DNA from: DASPJL01 sp035628645
Lineage (GTDB): Bacteria > Bacteroidota > Bacteroidia > Cytophagales > Cyclobacteriaceae
NCBI GenBank assembly: GCA_035628645.1
Contig: DASPJL010000049.1
Coordinates: 33,831 to 97,830, forward strand
Length of the DNA stretch: 64,000 bases
Reading direction: 5' to 3'
The notes under the pieces were generated by a model. That model made no database searches and was not told the DNA's origin. It worked only from the letters and a program-made list of their open reading frames with translations. Below, one piece after another: positions 26,353 through 35,359 of this stretch. The translations under genes were made by a program, and so were the position numbers. Positions within the stretch are counted from its first letter, which is position 1; each line of letters starts with the position of its first letter.

Positions 26353-26719
26353 TTTAAAAAGGTTAGAGGTTGAAGTTTCACGAAAGAAGGAGTTCGCTTG
26401 ACGACTTCTTGTTTTTTTTTCTTTAAATCGTCATTTTATTTTCCTTTTATTTGTGAACCATTAAAATTAATTGGTTCATAATCCAATTTATAGGTAAAAA
26501 TCGTAAGTAGGTAAACTCTTCAAAAATTATCCATTTATAAAAGATAGTTTTGAACATCGAGTTATAGATTTATGTTTACAGTTTAACGGAGCAGATGGGA
26601 ATATTAAATTTTGAATGACAAATTTTAAATGGTGTATGGTAAACAAATAATTTAGTATGAAGTCTTTTGTTAACACATTAGTCGATCCTTTGTGCCCGCT
26701 ACCTCAACCTCTAACCACA
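26353..26719. other. Intergenic region between arsC and msrB (divergent), no gene
   Basis: A 367-bp AT-rich stretch holds the promoters of both flanking genes. TGAACCA (26452-26458) and TGGTTCA (26473-26479) form a short inverted repeat. No ORF is credible. The longer reading of msrB starting at 26657 adds 21 residues without homology and is rejected. Confidence 0.4.
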
Positions 26720-27181
26720 ATGAAAAGGACCCTATTGATTTTTCTATCTATTTTATTTTCAATTTATCTTACGGCCTGTGGCCAAAATAAACCTATGAAA
26801 GAAACAGAAAAAAACACCCAATACAATACGCTTACTCCTGAAGAGGAAAGAGTGATTTTATATAAAGGAACAGAAATGCCTTATACAGGCAAGTTCTACA
26901 AGACCAAGGAAGAAGGAACCTACATTTGTAAAAGGTGCAATGCGCCTTTATACAGGTCGAAGGATAAGTTTGACTCTCATTGCGGATGGCCAAGTTTTGA
27001 CGATGAAATAGAGGGTGCTGTTACACGTGTCACGGATGCCGACGGCAGACGGACTGAAATTATATGTTCAAATTGCAAAGGGCATTTAGGTCACGTATTC
27101 CTCGGCGAAGGTTTTACCGATAAAAATACCAGGCATTGCGTCAATTCAATTTCAATGGAGTTTGTGCCTTTTAAAAAATAG
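26720..27181 (+). CDS. msrB: Lipoprotein peptide-methionine (R)-S-oxide reductase
   Basis: MsrB repairs the R-sulfoxide of protein-bound methionine. Starting at 26720 gives 153 aa with a clear signal peptide and lipobox LTAC (Cys20), so the enzyme should be lipid-anchored in the cell envelope. The catalytic domain has [11 protein letters not shown] and [13 protein letters not shown] (the four zinc Cys), HCGWPSF, and [11 protein letters not shown] with the catalytic Cys. The family is normally cytoplasmic, so export suggests envelope oxidative repair. The gene is monocistronic with a strong 3' hairpin. Confidence 0.92.
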   Translation: MKRTLLIFLSILFSIYLTACGQNKPMKETEKNTQYNTLTPEEERVILYKGTEMPYTGKFYKTKEEGTYICKRCNAPLYRSKDKFDSHCGWPSFDDEIEGAVTRVTDADGRRTEIICSNCKGHLGHVFLGEGFTDKNTRHCVNSISMEFVPFKK

Positions 27182-27218
27182 AAGGTTTGTCGCCAAGGTT
27201 AATTGGCGACAAACCTTC
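27181..27218. terminator. Bidirectional terminator, msrB and convergent HTH gene
   Basis: A perfect 16-bp inverted repeat, GAAGGTTTGTCGCCAA (27181-27196) with TTGGCGACAAACCTTC (27203-27218), has a 6-nt loop. It begins on the last base of the msrB stop codon and ends 5 bp before the convergent gene's stop codon. Confidence 0.75.
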
Positions 27219-27222
27219 TGTA

Positions 27223-27597
27223 TTAAGATTCAGCTAAAGGCGGTTTTATAAAGGTATCCTTTGAATCTTTTAGTTCTTCCAGGAAAAATTCCTTTAGCTG
27301 AATAATCTCCTTCTTACTTTCCAGTTCTACTTTAAAACTGATCTTTGCTTTTAAAGCGCTAAATACTTTTATAATTGAAGATAAAGTCAGATTTCTATCA
27401 GATTTTTCAAGTTTAGAAATCTGGGCCTTTTGCACCCCTAGCAATAATCCAACCTTTGTTTGTGAGTAATTCCGCACTTTCCTCAAGGCTTTAATTAATT
27501 TCCCAAGTACGTCCTTTTTAAGTGGCAACTCAAAAACATAACCTGTGCTCTTATTAAGTTCACTGTTTTCTTTCAAAAAAATTTCTCTGTTTTCCAT
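27223..27597 (-). CDS. XRE-family helix-turn-helix protein, antitoxin-like
   Basis: In this 124-aa protein, residues about 35-86 (LIKALRKVRNYSQTKVGLLLGVQKAQISKLEKS) form a Cro/C1 helix-turn-helix. The C-terminal tail is charged. HigA-type antitoxins look like this. The upstream 63-aa ORF on the same strand (27560-27751) overlaps its start and has no recognisable toxin motif, so a toxin partner is not supported. It may be a remnant of a toxin-antitoxin module or a solitary regulator. Confidence 0.75.
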   Translation of the reverse strand: MENREIFLKENSELNKSTGYVFELPLKKDVLGKLIKALRKVRNYSQTKVGLLLGVQKAQISKLEKSDRNLTLSSIIKVFSALKAKISFKVELESKKEIIQLKEFFLEELKDSKDTFIKPPLAES

Positions 27598-27780
27598 AGC
27601 TCAAAAACTTATAAACGTTCCCTCTTTTACTAGGATTAGTTTCTAAATGTTGCATTTCGGAAAAATTGGTATCCTTATGTGGATACATAACTGATTGATA
27701 ATAAAAAAAATAACTAAATATACGTTCGCATAGTTCTTCCCGGCTATTCACAATAAAAGTGTCAATAAAGCTTAGAAAGT

Positions 27781-28194
27781 TTGAAAAGTAAAATAATAAT
27801 AAACTCTATTCTTATAATTGAAGATGACGAGTTAACAGCTTCTTTATATAATTTTCTGCTAACTGAATTACACATCTGCAAAAACATAGTGATAAAGACC
27901 GAACCTGAGGAAGGCCTCGAATTTATAAGGGAAAAGTGTCTGAATAATGAATGTCCTGAACTTATATTCATTGATCTTAAAATGCAAGGATTAACGGGCT
28001 TCGAGCTTATTGAGGAAATAAATAAGCTTAAGGTTAGTCATAATATAAATTGTAAAATCGTCATTTTAACAAGTTCCTCATTTATTAAAGACAGAGAAAA
28101 AGCTGAGGAATTGTCTGTTGACGATTATATTATTAAGCCATTAAGTAATGAAAAAATTCAGTCCCTTATCACTAAGCACTTCGATATTCAATAA
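27781..28194 (+). CDS. Stand-alone response regulator receiver domain
   Basis: The 137-aa receiver has a TTG start and the acidic pair in LIIEDDEL, phospho-acceptor Asp65 in LIFIDLKMQG, and Lys119 in DYIIKPLS. There is no output domain, so it probably acts by protein interaction as a single-domain receiver. No histidine kinase is nearby. It is followed by its own terminator and then by metY. Confidence 0.85.
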   Translation: MKSKIIINSILIIEDDELTASLYNFLLTELHICKNIVIKTEPEEGLEFIREKCLNNECPELIFIDLKMQGLTGFELIEEINKLKVSHNINCKIVILTSSSFIKDREKAEELSVDDYIIKPLSNEKIQSLITKHFDIQ

Positions 28195-28203
28195 TTAAGA
28201 GTC

Positions 28204-28215
28204 AACCTTAAGGTT
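28204..28215. repeat. 12-bp perfect palindrome before metY
   Basis: AACCTTAAGGTT lies between the receiver gene and metY, just before a terminator. Operator function is possible but unsupported. Confidence 0.3.
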
Positions 28216-28217
28216 AA

Positions 28218-29606
<1,389 letters not shown>

Positions 29607-29631
29607 TTGATTTTAGATTAAATCATCATAG

Positions 29632-29662
29632 AAGACAAGCAGATTTTCCGCTTGTCTTTTTT
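29632..29662 (+). terminator. Rho-independent terminator of metY
   Basis: Stem AAGACAAGC (29632-29640) with GCTTGTCTT (29650-29658) followed by a T run. Confidence 0.8.
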
Positions 29663-29797
29663 ATTAATGAGCGGAACTTTTTTGACAGGCTTTCTTTGAA
29701 CTTAATAAATGAAAACGGTTGTTTAAATAAAGATCATTATTTTTATAGATTGAATTGGAAAATGCCAGATTTCTGATTCTTTTATTTGAACAAATAG

Positions 29798-30247
29798 ATG
29801 CTGTCTAAAAAAGCCAAATACGCCCTTAAAGCCTTACTTTACCTTACCAAAAACAAAGAAAAGGGCTTGACCCTGATTTCTGAGATCTCAAATTCGGAAC
29901 GTATTCCAAAAAAATTCCTGGAAAGTATTTTGGTAGATCTTAAAACCAATGGTTTACTTCACAGTATTCGTGGAAAGAAGGGCGGATACCAATTAGCTAA
30001 AGACCCTTCCCAAATTTCTGTAGGAAATGTAATCCGAATGATTGATGGCCCATTAGCCCCTATTCCCTGTGTGAGCCACTTATACTATCGAAAGTGTGAT
30101 GAATGTGTAGATGAGATCACCTGCGAAATCCGTATCGTGATGAAAAAGGTAAGGGATTCCACTGCTTCTATATTGGATGGAACCATGCTTTCTGATCTTG
30201 AAAAAATTAATACTGCTCTAAATCAAGAGTTTAAAATAAATTCTTAA
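29798..30247 (+). CDS. Rrf2-family transcriptional regulator
   Basis: The 149-aa regulator has the winged helix-turn-helix at residues 1-80 (AKYALKALLYLTKNKEKGL, then GLLHSIRGKKGGYQLAKDP). Its Cys spacing, Cys91-x8-Cys100-x2-Cys103-x5-Cys109, could bind an iron-sulfur cluster, as IscR/NsrR members do, though not with their exact spacing. The gene is followed by a palindromic site and a polycysteine ORF before the TauE-type exporter, suggesting it controls sulfur or cysteine-linked genes. CymR-type regulation would be a good comparison. Confidence 0.85.
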   Translation: MLSKKAKYALKALLYLTKNKEKGLTLISEISNSERIPKKFLESILVDLKTNGLLHSIRGKKGGYQLAKDPSQISVGNVIRMIDGPLAPIPCVSHLYYRKCDECVDEITCEIRIVMKKVRDSTASILDGTMLSDLEKINTALNQEFKINS

Positions 30248-30253
30248 AAAATA

Positions 30254-30304
30254 TTTGACAAATACGAAACAAGTTTCATCTTTGTCTAGTAATCTAATAG
30301 ACAA
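30254..30304 (+). promoter_or_regulatory. Promoter and overlapping inverted repeat, candidate Rrf2 operator
   Basis: TTTG (30254-30257) is followed after 19 bp by CATCTTTG (30277-30284), a one-mismatch match to the Bacteroidota -33/-7 promoter. An inverted repeat TTGTCTA (30282-30288), 9-bp spacer, TAGACAA (30298-30304) overlaps the -7 box and the expected start site, which is where a repressor would act. The transcript would cover the polycysteine ORF and the exporter gene. Confidence 0.5.
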
Positions 30305-30322
30305 TATAGATTTATAATAATA

Positions 30323-30403
30323 ATGAATAAAGCTTCATTAAATATCTTCTCATCAAACTTTTTCATAAGGTTTCCCCAAAAACCTTGTTGTTGTTGCCTT
30401 TAA
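30323..30403 (+). CDS. Polycysteine leader peptide, 26 codons ending Cys-Cys-Cys-Cys-Leu
   Basis: The ORF starts at the ATG 30323 and ends RFPQKPCCCCL-stop. The four Cys codons (TGT TGT TGT TGC) are at 30386-30397. It lies between a promoter/palindrome and the TauE-type gene, 51 bp upstream of that gene. Runs of scarce-amino-acid codons at the end of a tiny ORF are the hallmark of attenuator leader peptides, and cysteine-run ORFs controlling sulfur genes are known in mycobacteria. Here the peptide should sense cysteinyl-tRNA charging. No function was taken from a database. Confidence 0.7.
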   Translation: MNKASLNIFSSNFFIRFPQKPCCCCL

Positions 30404-30420
30404 TTCTCCCCCCTCTCTTT
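30367..30420 (+). promoter_or_regulatory. Putative attenuator linked to the polycysteine ORF
   Basis: A hairpin, AAGGTTT (30367-30373) with AAACCTT (30380-30386), lies inside the leader ORF and its 3' arm touches the first Cys codon, so ribosome position would decide whether it forms. Downstream of the stop codon is a C/T-only tract (30404-30420, TTCTCCCCCCTCTC...) without a following hairpin, which would fit a Rho-loading site rather than an intrinsic terminator. This is inference. Confidence 0.4.
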
Positions 30421-30454
30421 TTAAAATTATTTTATTCTTTAAACAACATGTCCA

Positions 30455-31399
30455 ATGCAACAACAGGAATTATTAATAGAAAAAAAATCAATTGAAAAAA
30501 TACAATCCTCTTCTTCAAACAACGAAAAATTCGTCTGGAAAACTTCTTATAGTGTTATAACTTCTTTCGCTGTCGTAGTTTCAATTGCTGCGATTGTTCT
30601 GATCTTTCCCTCTGTTTATCAATGGTCAGAATCGTTGTTAAATCAATTAAGTCCTCATTTCTATTTATTTGTTTTAGGAGGATTTATTGCACAGATGATT
30701 GACGGAGCACTGGGAATGGCATACGGAGTAAGTGCCTCTACTTTCCTGCTCTCTTTTGGCGTTCCTCCCGCTGCCGCTAGCGCGAGTATTCACACCTCGG
30801 AAATATTTACCAGCGGTGTTTCAGGGCTTATGCATTTGAAATTCAAAAATGTAAATAAAAAGCTTTTCAGGACCTTATTACTTCCGGGAATCGCTGGTGC
30901 TGCGTTAGGCGCATTTGTGCTTTCGTCACTAGAGGAATACAACCATATCTTAAAACCGTTAATTGCTGTCTATACGCTTTATTTAGGTATTCTTATTTTG
31001 ATAAAGGCAATAAGAGGGGTTAAGAAAAAAGTTAAAACCAAAAACATTCCTCCTCTTGCTACCTTCGGAGGATTTATGGATTCCATAGGTGGTGGAGGTT
31101 GGGGGCCGATAGTTTCTTCAACATTAATAGCCGGAGGAAGGCATCCCCGTTATACTGTCGGTTCTGTGAATCTGGCTGAATTTTTTGTAGCCCTTGCCAG
31201 TTCCATTACCTTTTTTGCAATCTTGGGGTTAAGCCATATTCAGATTATTATCGGGTTGATTTTAGGCGGTGTTATTGCCGCGCCAATAGCAGCAAGTTTA
31301 TCAAAAAAGCTTCCTGTAAAGACCCTGATGATTATGGTTGGTATAATTGTCATCATTGTGAGCGTTCGTATACTTTGTCTTTCTATAGTTAATTTCTAG
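30455..31399 (+). CDS. TauE/SafE-family sulfite exporter-like membrane protein
   Basis: The 314-aa protein has about 8 transmembrane segments. TauE/SafE signatures are GGFIAQMIDGALGMAYGVSASTFLLSFGVPPAAASASIHTSEIF around residues 80-125 and FGGFMDSIGGGGWGPIVSSTLI near 205. Family members export sulfite, sulfoacetate or other organosulfonates, or import sulfate-like ions; the direction is not shown by sequence. Its position after an Rrf2 regulator, an operator-like palindrome and a polycysteine leader ORF points to control by cysteine or sulfur status. Confidence 0.87.
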   Translation: MQQQELLIEKKSIEKIQSSSSNNEKFVWKTSYSVITSFAVVVSIAAIVLIFPSVYQWSESLLNQLSPHFYLFVLGGFIAQMIDGALGMAYGVSASTFLLSFGVPPAAASASIHTSEIFTSGVSGLMHLKFKNVNKKLFRTLLLPGIAGAALGAFVLSSLEEYNHILKPLIAVYTLYLGILILIKAIRGVKKKVKTKNIPPLATFGGFMDSIGGGGWGPIVSSTLIAGGRHPRYTVGSVNLAEFFVALASSITFFAILGLSHIQIIIGLILGGVIAAPIAASLSKKLPVKTLMIMVGIIVIIVSVRILCLSIVNF

Positions 31400-31551
31400 G
31401 CTTTTCTTGCTAATTCTTCAGGATTCTCCAATTGTTTCCTGCTACCCTATACATTTTAAAAAGTAAAATCATCAAACCATAAGAGAAAATCATCCAAAAT
31501 AAGGATGAATATCCAATAGTGTATTCCAAACATTAAAAAACAATTAGACAC

Positions 31552-34416
31552 ATGAAAAAATATTTTCTATACACACTCGTACTTTTCACACTATCCTTGT
31601 CCGCAGTCTTTGGTCAGGATCAACTCGTAGTAATTTCAGGAACTGTTACAGATTCTGATTCAGGTGGGCCCTTGGTTGGAGTTAGTGTTTCTGTAAAAAA
31701 CACCATTTCCGGTACAGTAACAGATACCAAAGGAAGTTTTTCTTTGAAATCCAAATTGAAATTTCCTTTTACCCTGGTTTTCTCTATGGTGGGTTTCAGG
31801 GCGCAGGAGTTTGAAGTTAATGGTTCAAACTCAAATCTTTCCATAAATCTTCAGCAGCAAACGATCTTAGGCCAAGAGGTAGTCGTTACAGCATCAAGGG
31901 TGGAGGAAAGCATTTTAAAATCGCCTGTAAGTATTGAGAAATTAGACATCCGTGCTATAAAAAACACACCCGCGCCAAGTTTCTATGATGCTTTGGAAAA
32001 TGTCAAAGGCGTTCAGATGACCACTTCGAGTCTAACTTTTAAAGTACCTAATACGCGAGGATTTAATATCCCCAACAACTTCAGGTTTATGCAAATGGTG
32101 GACGGTGTGGATATGCAAGCTGCCACCCTTGGCGTGCCGTTAGGAAATGCAATCGGGCCGACAGAACTCGACATAGAATCAGTGGAAATTACGCCAGGCG
32201 CAGCTTCAGCGCTTTATGGGATGAATGCCATTAATGGAATGGCAAACCTTATCACTAAAAGTCCTTTCAAATATCAGGGATTGAGCTTGTATCAGAAAAC
32301 TGGAATAAATCATGTAGATGGTATAGATAGAGACCCAGGTTTGTTGACTGAAACAGCCATAAGGTATGCCCAGGTTTTTAAAGACAAGTTTGCATTTAAA
32401 ATTAATGCCAGCTATATGAGAGGTACAGATTGGTTGTCGAATACCAAAACAGATCAGAATCCTTATAACCTGAAAACGGCTAATCCTGGTTTTCCTGAAC
32501 TTTCTGGAGACAATAATCCTGCAAATGATGCATGGAATAAATATGGTGATGAAAACAATAATTCTGTTACCATTGGGGGAATACAATATCAGGACAATAC
32601 GGAGACCTTTCTTGTGAGAAGAACTGGATATTGGGAAAAAGATATTGTAAATCCGATTGTAGAAAACCTGAAATTCGATGCTTCACTGCATTACAGATTA
32701 AATGAAAATGCAGAGCTTTCTTATGGATATAGGATTGGGCAAATGGACGGCGTTTTCCAAAGAGGGAACAAAATTCAATTGGACAATGTGCTGGTTCAAA
32801 GCCATAAACTTGAATTAAAAAGCAGTAATTATTTTATCAGATCCTATATTTCCCATGAAAATACAGGAGATTCTTATAATGTAAAACCGATGGTTGATAA
32901 CCTTGGACTGACGCATCTTTCTAATAATGATTGGAGGGATAAATTTAAAGGCTCGCTTCAAAGTCAACTGGATCAGGGCATTGATCTTCCAACTGCAATG
33001 AATATTGCAAGACAGGATGCTGATCAGGGAAGATTTGAGCCAGGAACCAATGAATTTAATGACCTTAAAAATACCATCAGGGGTATTAATAACTGGGATC
33101 ATATAAATTCAGGAATTACAGGAGCACCAGAAACCGGAGGTGCATGGCTTCATCAAATGAGCAGGACTTACCATACAGAAGCTCAATGGAACCTTTCCGA
33201 AAAGATCAAATTTGTGGACCTGCTGGTCGGCGCAGATGTACGTATTTATGAAGTGATACCGGATGGGAATAATTTCGTTGACTTTTCGAAGCCGATTGCT
33301 GACAGAACCACTCCGGGTGGCAACAACGTGTACTACAAAAAATATGGTGTTTTTGCTCAGGCTGCCAAACTCCTGTTTGAAGAAAAATTAAAGTTGACAG
33401 GTTCACTGAGGTTTGATCACAATCTTGAGTTTAAACCAAAAATTAATCCGCGTGTCGCCGTAGTTTATACTGTCGCCGAAAAGCATAACTTCAGGGCTTC
33501 TTATCAAAATGGGTTTAGATTCCCCGCCTTGTTTGAAGCATTGTCTTTTGTAAATAATGGAAATGTAAGAAGGGTAGGAGGGCTTTCTTACATTAATGAT
33601 GGCTTAGGTTACCTTGAAAACTCCTATACGCTGACTTCTGTCAATAATTTCAATGCCGCGGTAAATCAGGACTTAAATAAGGGAATTCCTGCCGATGAAG
33701 CCGCTTTGAAAAACAAGTCTCAACTGGATATTACCAATCTTTCTCCTACCCGTCCTGAAAAGATCAATTCTTTTGAAGTAGGTTATAAAAGTGTGTTGTT
33801 GAATAATACATTAGTGGTGGATTTTGATGCTTACATAAATCAATATGATGGATTTCTTGGTCAGGTAGAGGTTGCGGTGCCGGCGTCAGGTATTGTAGGT
33901 TCGGATGAATCGGTTGTAGATATGCTTACATCAAACCGTTCAAAACAGACCAGGTATAGGGTGTTTACCAATGCAAAAAATAAATACACTAACTATGGGA
34001 CAGCCCTTGGAATTACCTATAATTTCTATAAAAGATTTACTTTTTCAGGAAATATAAATTACAATAACATCACTGAAAATAAGGAAAAGGATGTGTTTGT
34101 AACTGCTTTCAACACACCAAACTGGATTACAAACCTCTCTATAGGTAATCGGGAAATTCTTAAAAATCTAGGTTTTAATGTGGTATGGAAATGGCAAAGT
34201 TCATTTGATTGGGAAAGTCCGCTTGCCAATGGAAGAGTGCCGTCTTACAGTTCTTTGGATGCACAGATTACTGTCAGAGTTCCTTCCATCAAATCAACCA
34301 TTAAGGTAGGAGGAGCCAATATATTAAACAACAGATACATTCAATATGCTGCAGGGCCGACAATTGGAGGTTTATATTATGTGGCCCTGACAGTGGATGG
34401 TATTTTCCAAAACTAA
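31552..34416 (+). CDS. TonB-dependent outer-membrane receptor
   Basis: The protein (954 aa) has a signal peptide (residues 1-22), a CarboxypepD_reg-like domain (about 25-105, VVISGTVTDSDSGGPLVGVSVSV), a TonB-box-like QEVVVTASRVEES (about 107-120), a plug (about 120-235) and a beta-barrel to the C-terminus (GGLYYVALTVDGIFQN). It imports a large or scarce substrate across the outer membrane using TonB energy. No SusD partner follows, so it is not a classic polysaccharide system. It lies 152 bp after the exporter gene; a sulfur-related substrate is possible but unproven. Confidence 0.9.
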   Translation: MKKYFLYTLVLFTLSLSAVFGQDQLVVISGTVTDSDSGGPLVGVSVSVKNTISGTVTDTKGSFSLKSKLKFPFTLVFSMVGFRAQEFEVNGSNSNLSINLQQQTILGQEVVVTASRVEESILKSPVSIEKLDIRAIKNTPAPSFYDALENVKGVQMTTSSLTFKVPNTRGFNIPNNFRFMQMVDGVDMQAATLGVPLGNAIGPTELDIESVEITPGAASALYGMNAINGMANLITKSPFKYQGLSLYQKTGINHVDGIDRDPGLLTETAIRYAQVFKDKFAFKINASYMRGTDWLSNTKTDQNPYNLKTANPGFPELSGDNNPANDAWNKYGDENNNSVTIGGIQYQDNTETFLVRRTGYWEKDIVNPIVENLKFDASLHYRLNENAELSYGYRIGQMDGVFQRGNKIQLDNVLVQSHKLELKSSNYFIRSYISHENTGDSYNVKPMVDNLGLTHLSNNDWRDKFKGSLQSQLDQGIDLPTAMNIARQDADQGRFEPGTNEFNDLKNTIRGINNWDHINSGITGAPETGGAWLHQMSRTYHTEAQWNLSEKIKFVDLLVGADVRIYEVIPDGNNFVDFSKPIADRTTPGGNNVYYKKYGVFAQAAKLLFEEKLKLTGSLRFDHNLEFKPKINPRVAVVYTVAEKHNFRASYQNGFRFPALFEALSFVNNGNVRRVGGLSYINDGLGYLENSYTLTSVNNFNAAVNQDLNKGIPADEAALKNKSQLDITNLSPTRPEKINSFEVGYKSVLLNNTLVVDFDAYINQYDGFLGQVEVAVPASGIVGSDESVVDMLTSNRSKQTRYRVFTNAKNKYTNYGTALGITYNFYKRFTFSGNINYNNITENKEKDVFVTAFNTPNWITNLSIGNREILKNLGFNVVWKWQSSFDWESPLANGRVPSYSSLDAQITVRVPSIKSTIKVGGANILNNRYIQYAAGPTIGGLYYVALTVDGIFQN

Positions 34417-34494
34417 ATAAAATTAATAGTTATAAAACAGAACACGGAAGATAAAAATAAATCGACTTTCACTGAACATCCGTGTTTCTATATT

Positions 34495-34565
34495 GCTCAT
34501 GTGGCCGAGAGGTTAGGTAAGGGTCTGCAAAACCTTCTACAGCGGTTCGAATCCGCTCATGAGCT
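34495..34565 (+). tRNA. tRNA-Cys (GCA anticodon)
   Basis: A 71-nt cloverleaf: acceptor GCTCATG (34495-34501) with CATGAGC (34558-34564), discriminator T34565, anticodon GCA at 34527-34529 in CTGCAAA, and T-arm GGTTCGAATCC. CCA is not encoded. The D-arm and anticodon stem match the usual tRNA-Cys shape. It follows the TonB receptor gene, close to the polycysteine ORF. Confidence 0.93.
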
Positions 34566-34774
34566 CAACACTAAATCCTTTTGCGAATACACTGCTCTCC
34601 TTATGGATTTAACAGGGCGTAAAAGTGGTTTTGTCTTAAAATCTTCATTCCGTTCTTGTCAAGCCCTAACGGTACCCTATTGGTTGCTTAGAGTCAAATT
34701 CAAGAATCTCTTCATTATGAACCAATAAATGTTGTTTCAAGGTCAAAAAAACCTTGGCCAAGGGGAAAAATAAT

Positions 34775-34807
34775 CTTGCAGTTAAGTTAAAAAGACTTAG
34801 CTGCAGG
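34775..34807. repeat. GCTGCA-type imperfect hairpin
   Basis: CTTGCAGTTAAGTT (34775-34788) pairs with GACTTAGCTGCAGG (34794-34807) apart from two mismatches. It is the first of several GCTGCA-containing hairpins in this 795-bp gene-poor stretch. Confidence 0.45.
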
Positions 34808-34855
34808 AAAAAAAAAGTTGGCTGCAAGATTTTTATAATCCTGCAGCCAACTTTT
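34808..34855 (-). terminator. Strong hairpin with minus-strand T run
   Basis: A perfect 14-bp stem, AAAAGTTGGCTGCA (34813-34826) with TGCAGCCAACTTTT (34842-34855). Read on the minus strand it ends in a T run of nine (34816-34808), as in an intrinsic terminator. A related GCTGCA segment follows at 34864-34891. Confidence 0.55.
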
Positions 34856-34903
34856 CAACATTTGGCTGCATAATTTTCGAACTTTTGCAGTCAGATTTTG
34901 GAC

Positions 34904-34932
34904 AAAAAAAGCCGGATCGTTAGGATCCGGCT
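34904..34932 (-). terminator. Minus-strand intrinsic terminator
   Basis: A nine-bp stem, GATCCGGCT (34924-34932 on plus) with AGCCGGATC (34910-34918), 5-nt loop, followed on the minus strand by seven T. It faces the small minus-strand ORF at 35047-35157. Confidence 0.6.
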
Positions 34933-35046
34933 GCTTATTTTATCTATTGAGTACCTTGTCGAGTACCTTTAAGAAACCTGCTAAAGCTGTAAATAATATT
35001 TGATTACCATTTTATTTGTTAGTTTAAGTTAGAAAATTGATTTACT

Positions 35047-35157
35047 TTATTTGGGTGTCAATTTATTCTTATACCAGGTGACTTTAAGTCTTCCTACAAC
35101 GACTGTTTCTACTTGATCTTTGAGACAATTAGAAAGTTTTAAGTTTATCTTCTTCAT
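35047..35157 (-). CDS. Possible 36-residue basic peptide, unknown function
   Basis: An ORF with ATG at 35157, starting MKKINLKLSNCLKDQVETVV and ending TWYKNKLTPK, is basic and contains one Cys. A TAGCTTTG -7 promoter box lies on the minus strand at 35189-35196, and two minus-strand terminators lie downstream (34904-34932 and 34808-34855), so a short transcript is credible. No family is recognised. A small secreted peptide or RiPP precursor is speculative; no processing site is visible. Confidence 0.4.
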   Translation of the reverse strand: MKKINLKLSNCLKDQVETVVVGRLKVTWYKNKLTPK

Positions 35158-35359
35158 TATATAAAAATTTTTTTATCGATCGATGGTACAAAGCTAGAGG
35201 GAGGTACCGAAGCTTGTTTTCGGTGGTGAACTTTCTTAAAAAAATTTAGAAGATCGTAGAGGTTTGGAAGAGGTGCTGAATTTATTTTAGCACTTTAAAT
35301 ATCTATTTGTAAATAACATTTTTTAAGTGGTTTAATTTAGGACCGTCCATTCAACATTT

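Noticed and set aside
26657..26719. Extra 21-residue N-terminus of MsrB
   Set aside because: The lipobox and signal peptide begin at 26720; the extension would block recognition of the signal.
27560..27751. 63-aa minus-strand ORF upstream of the XRE gene, possible toxin
   Set aside because: No toxin fold or conserved residues are visible, and its end overlaps the XRE start in another frame, so a toxin-antitoxin pair is not supported.
34501..34728. 75-aa ORF starting inside tRNA-Cys
   Set aside because: It begins within the tRNA and reads through intergenic DNA.
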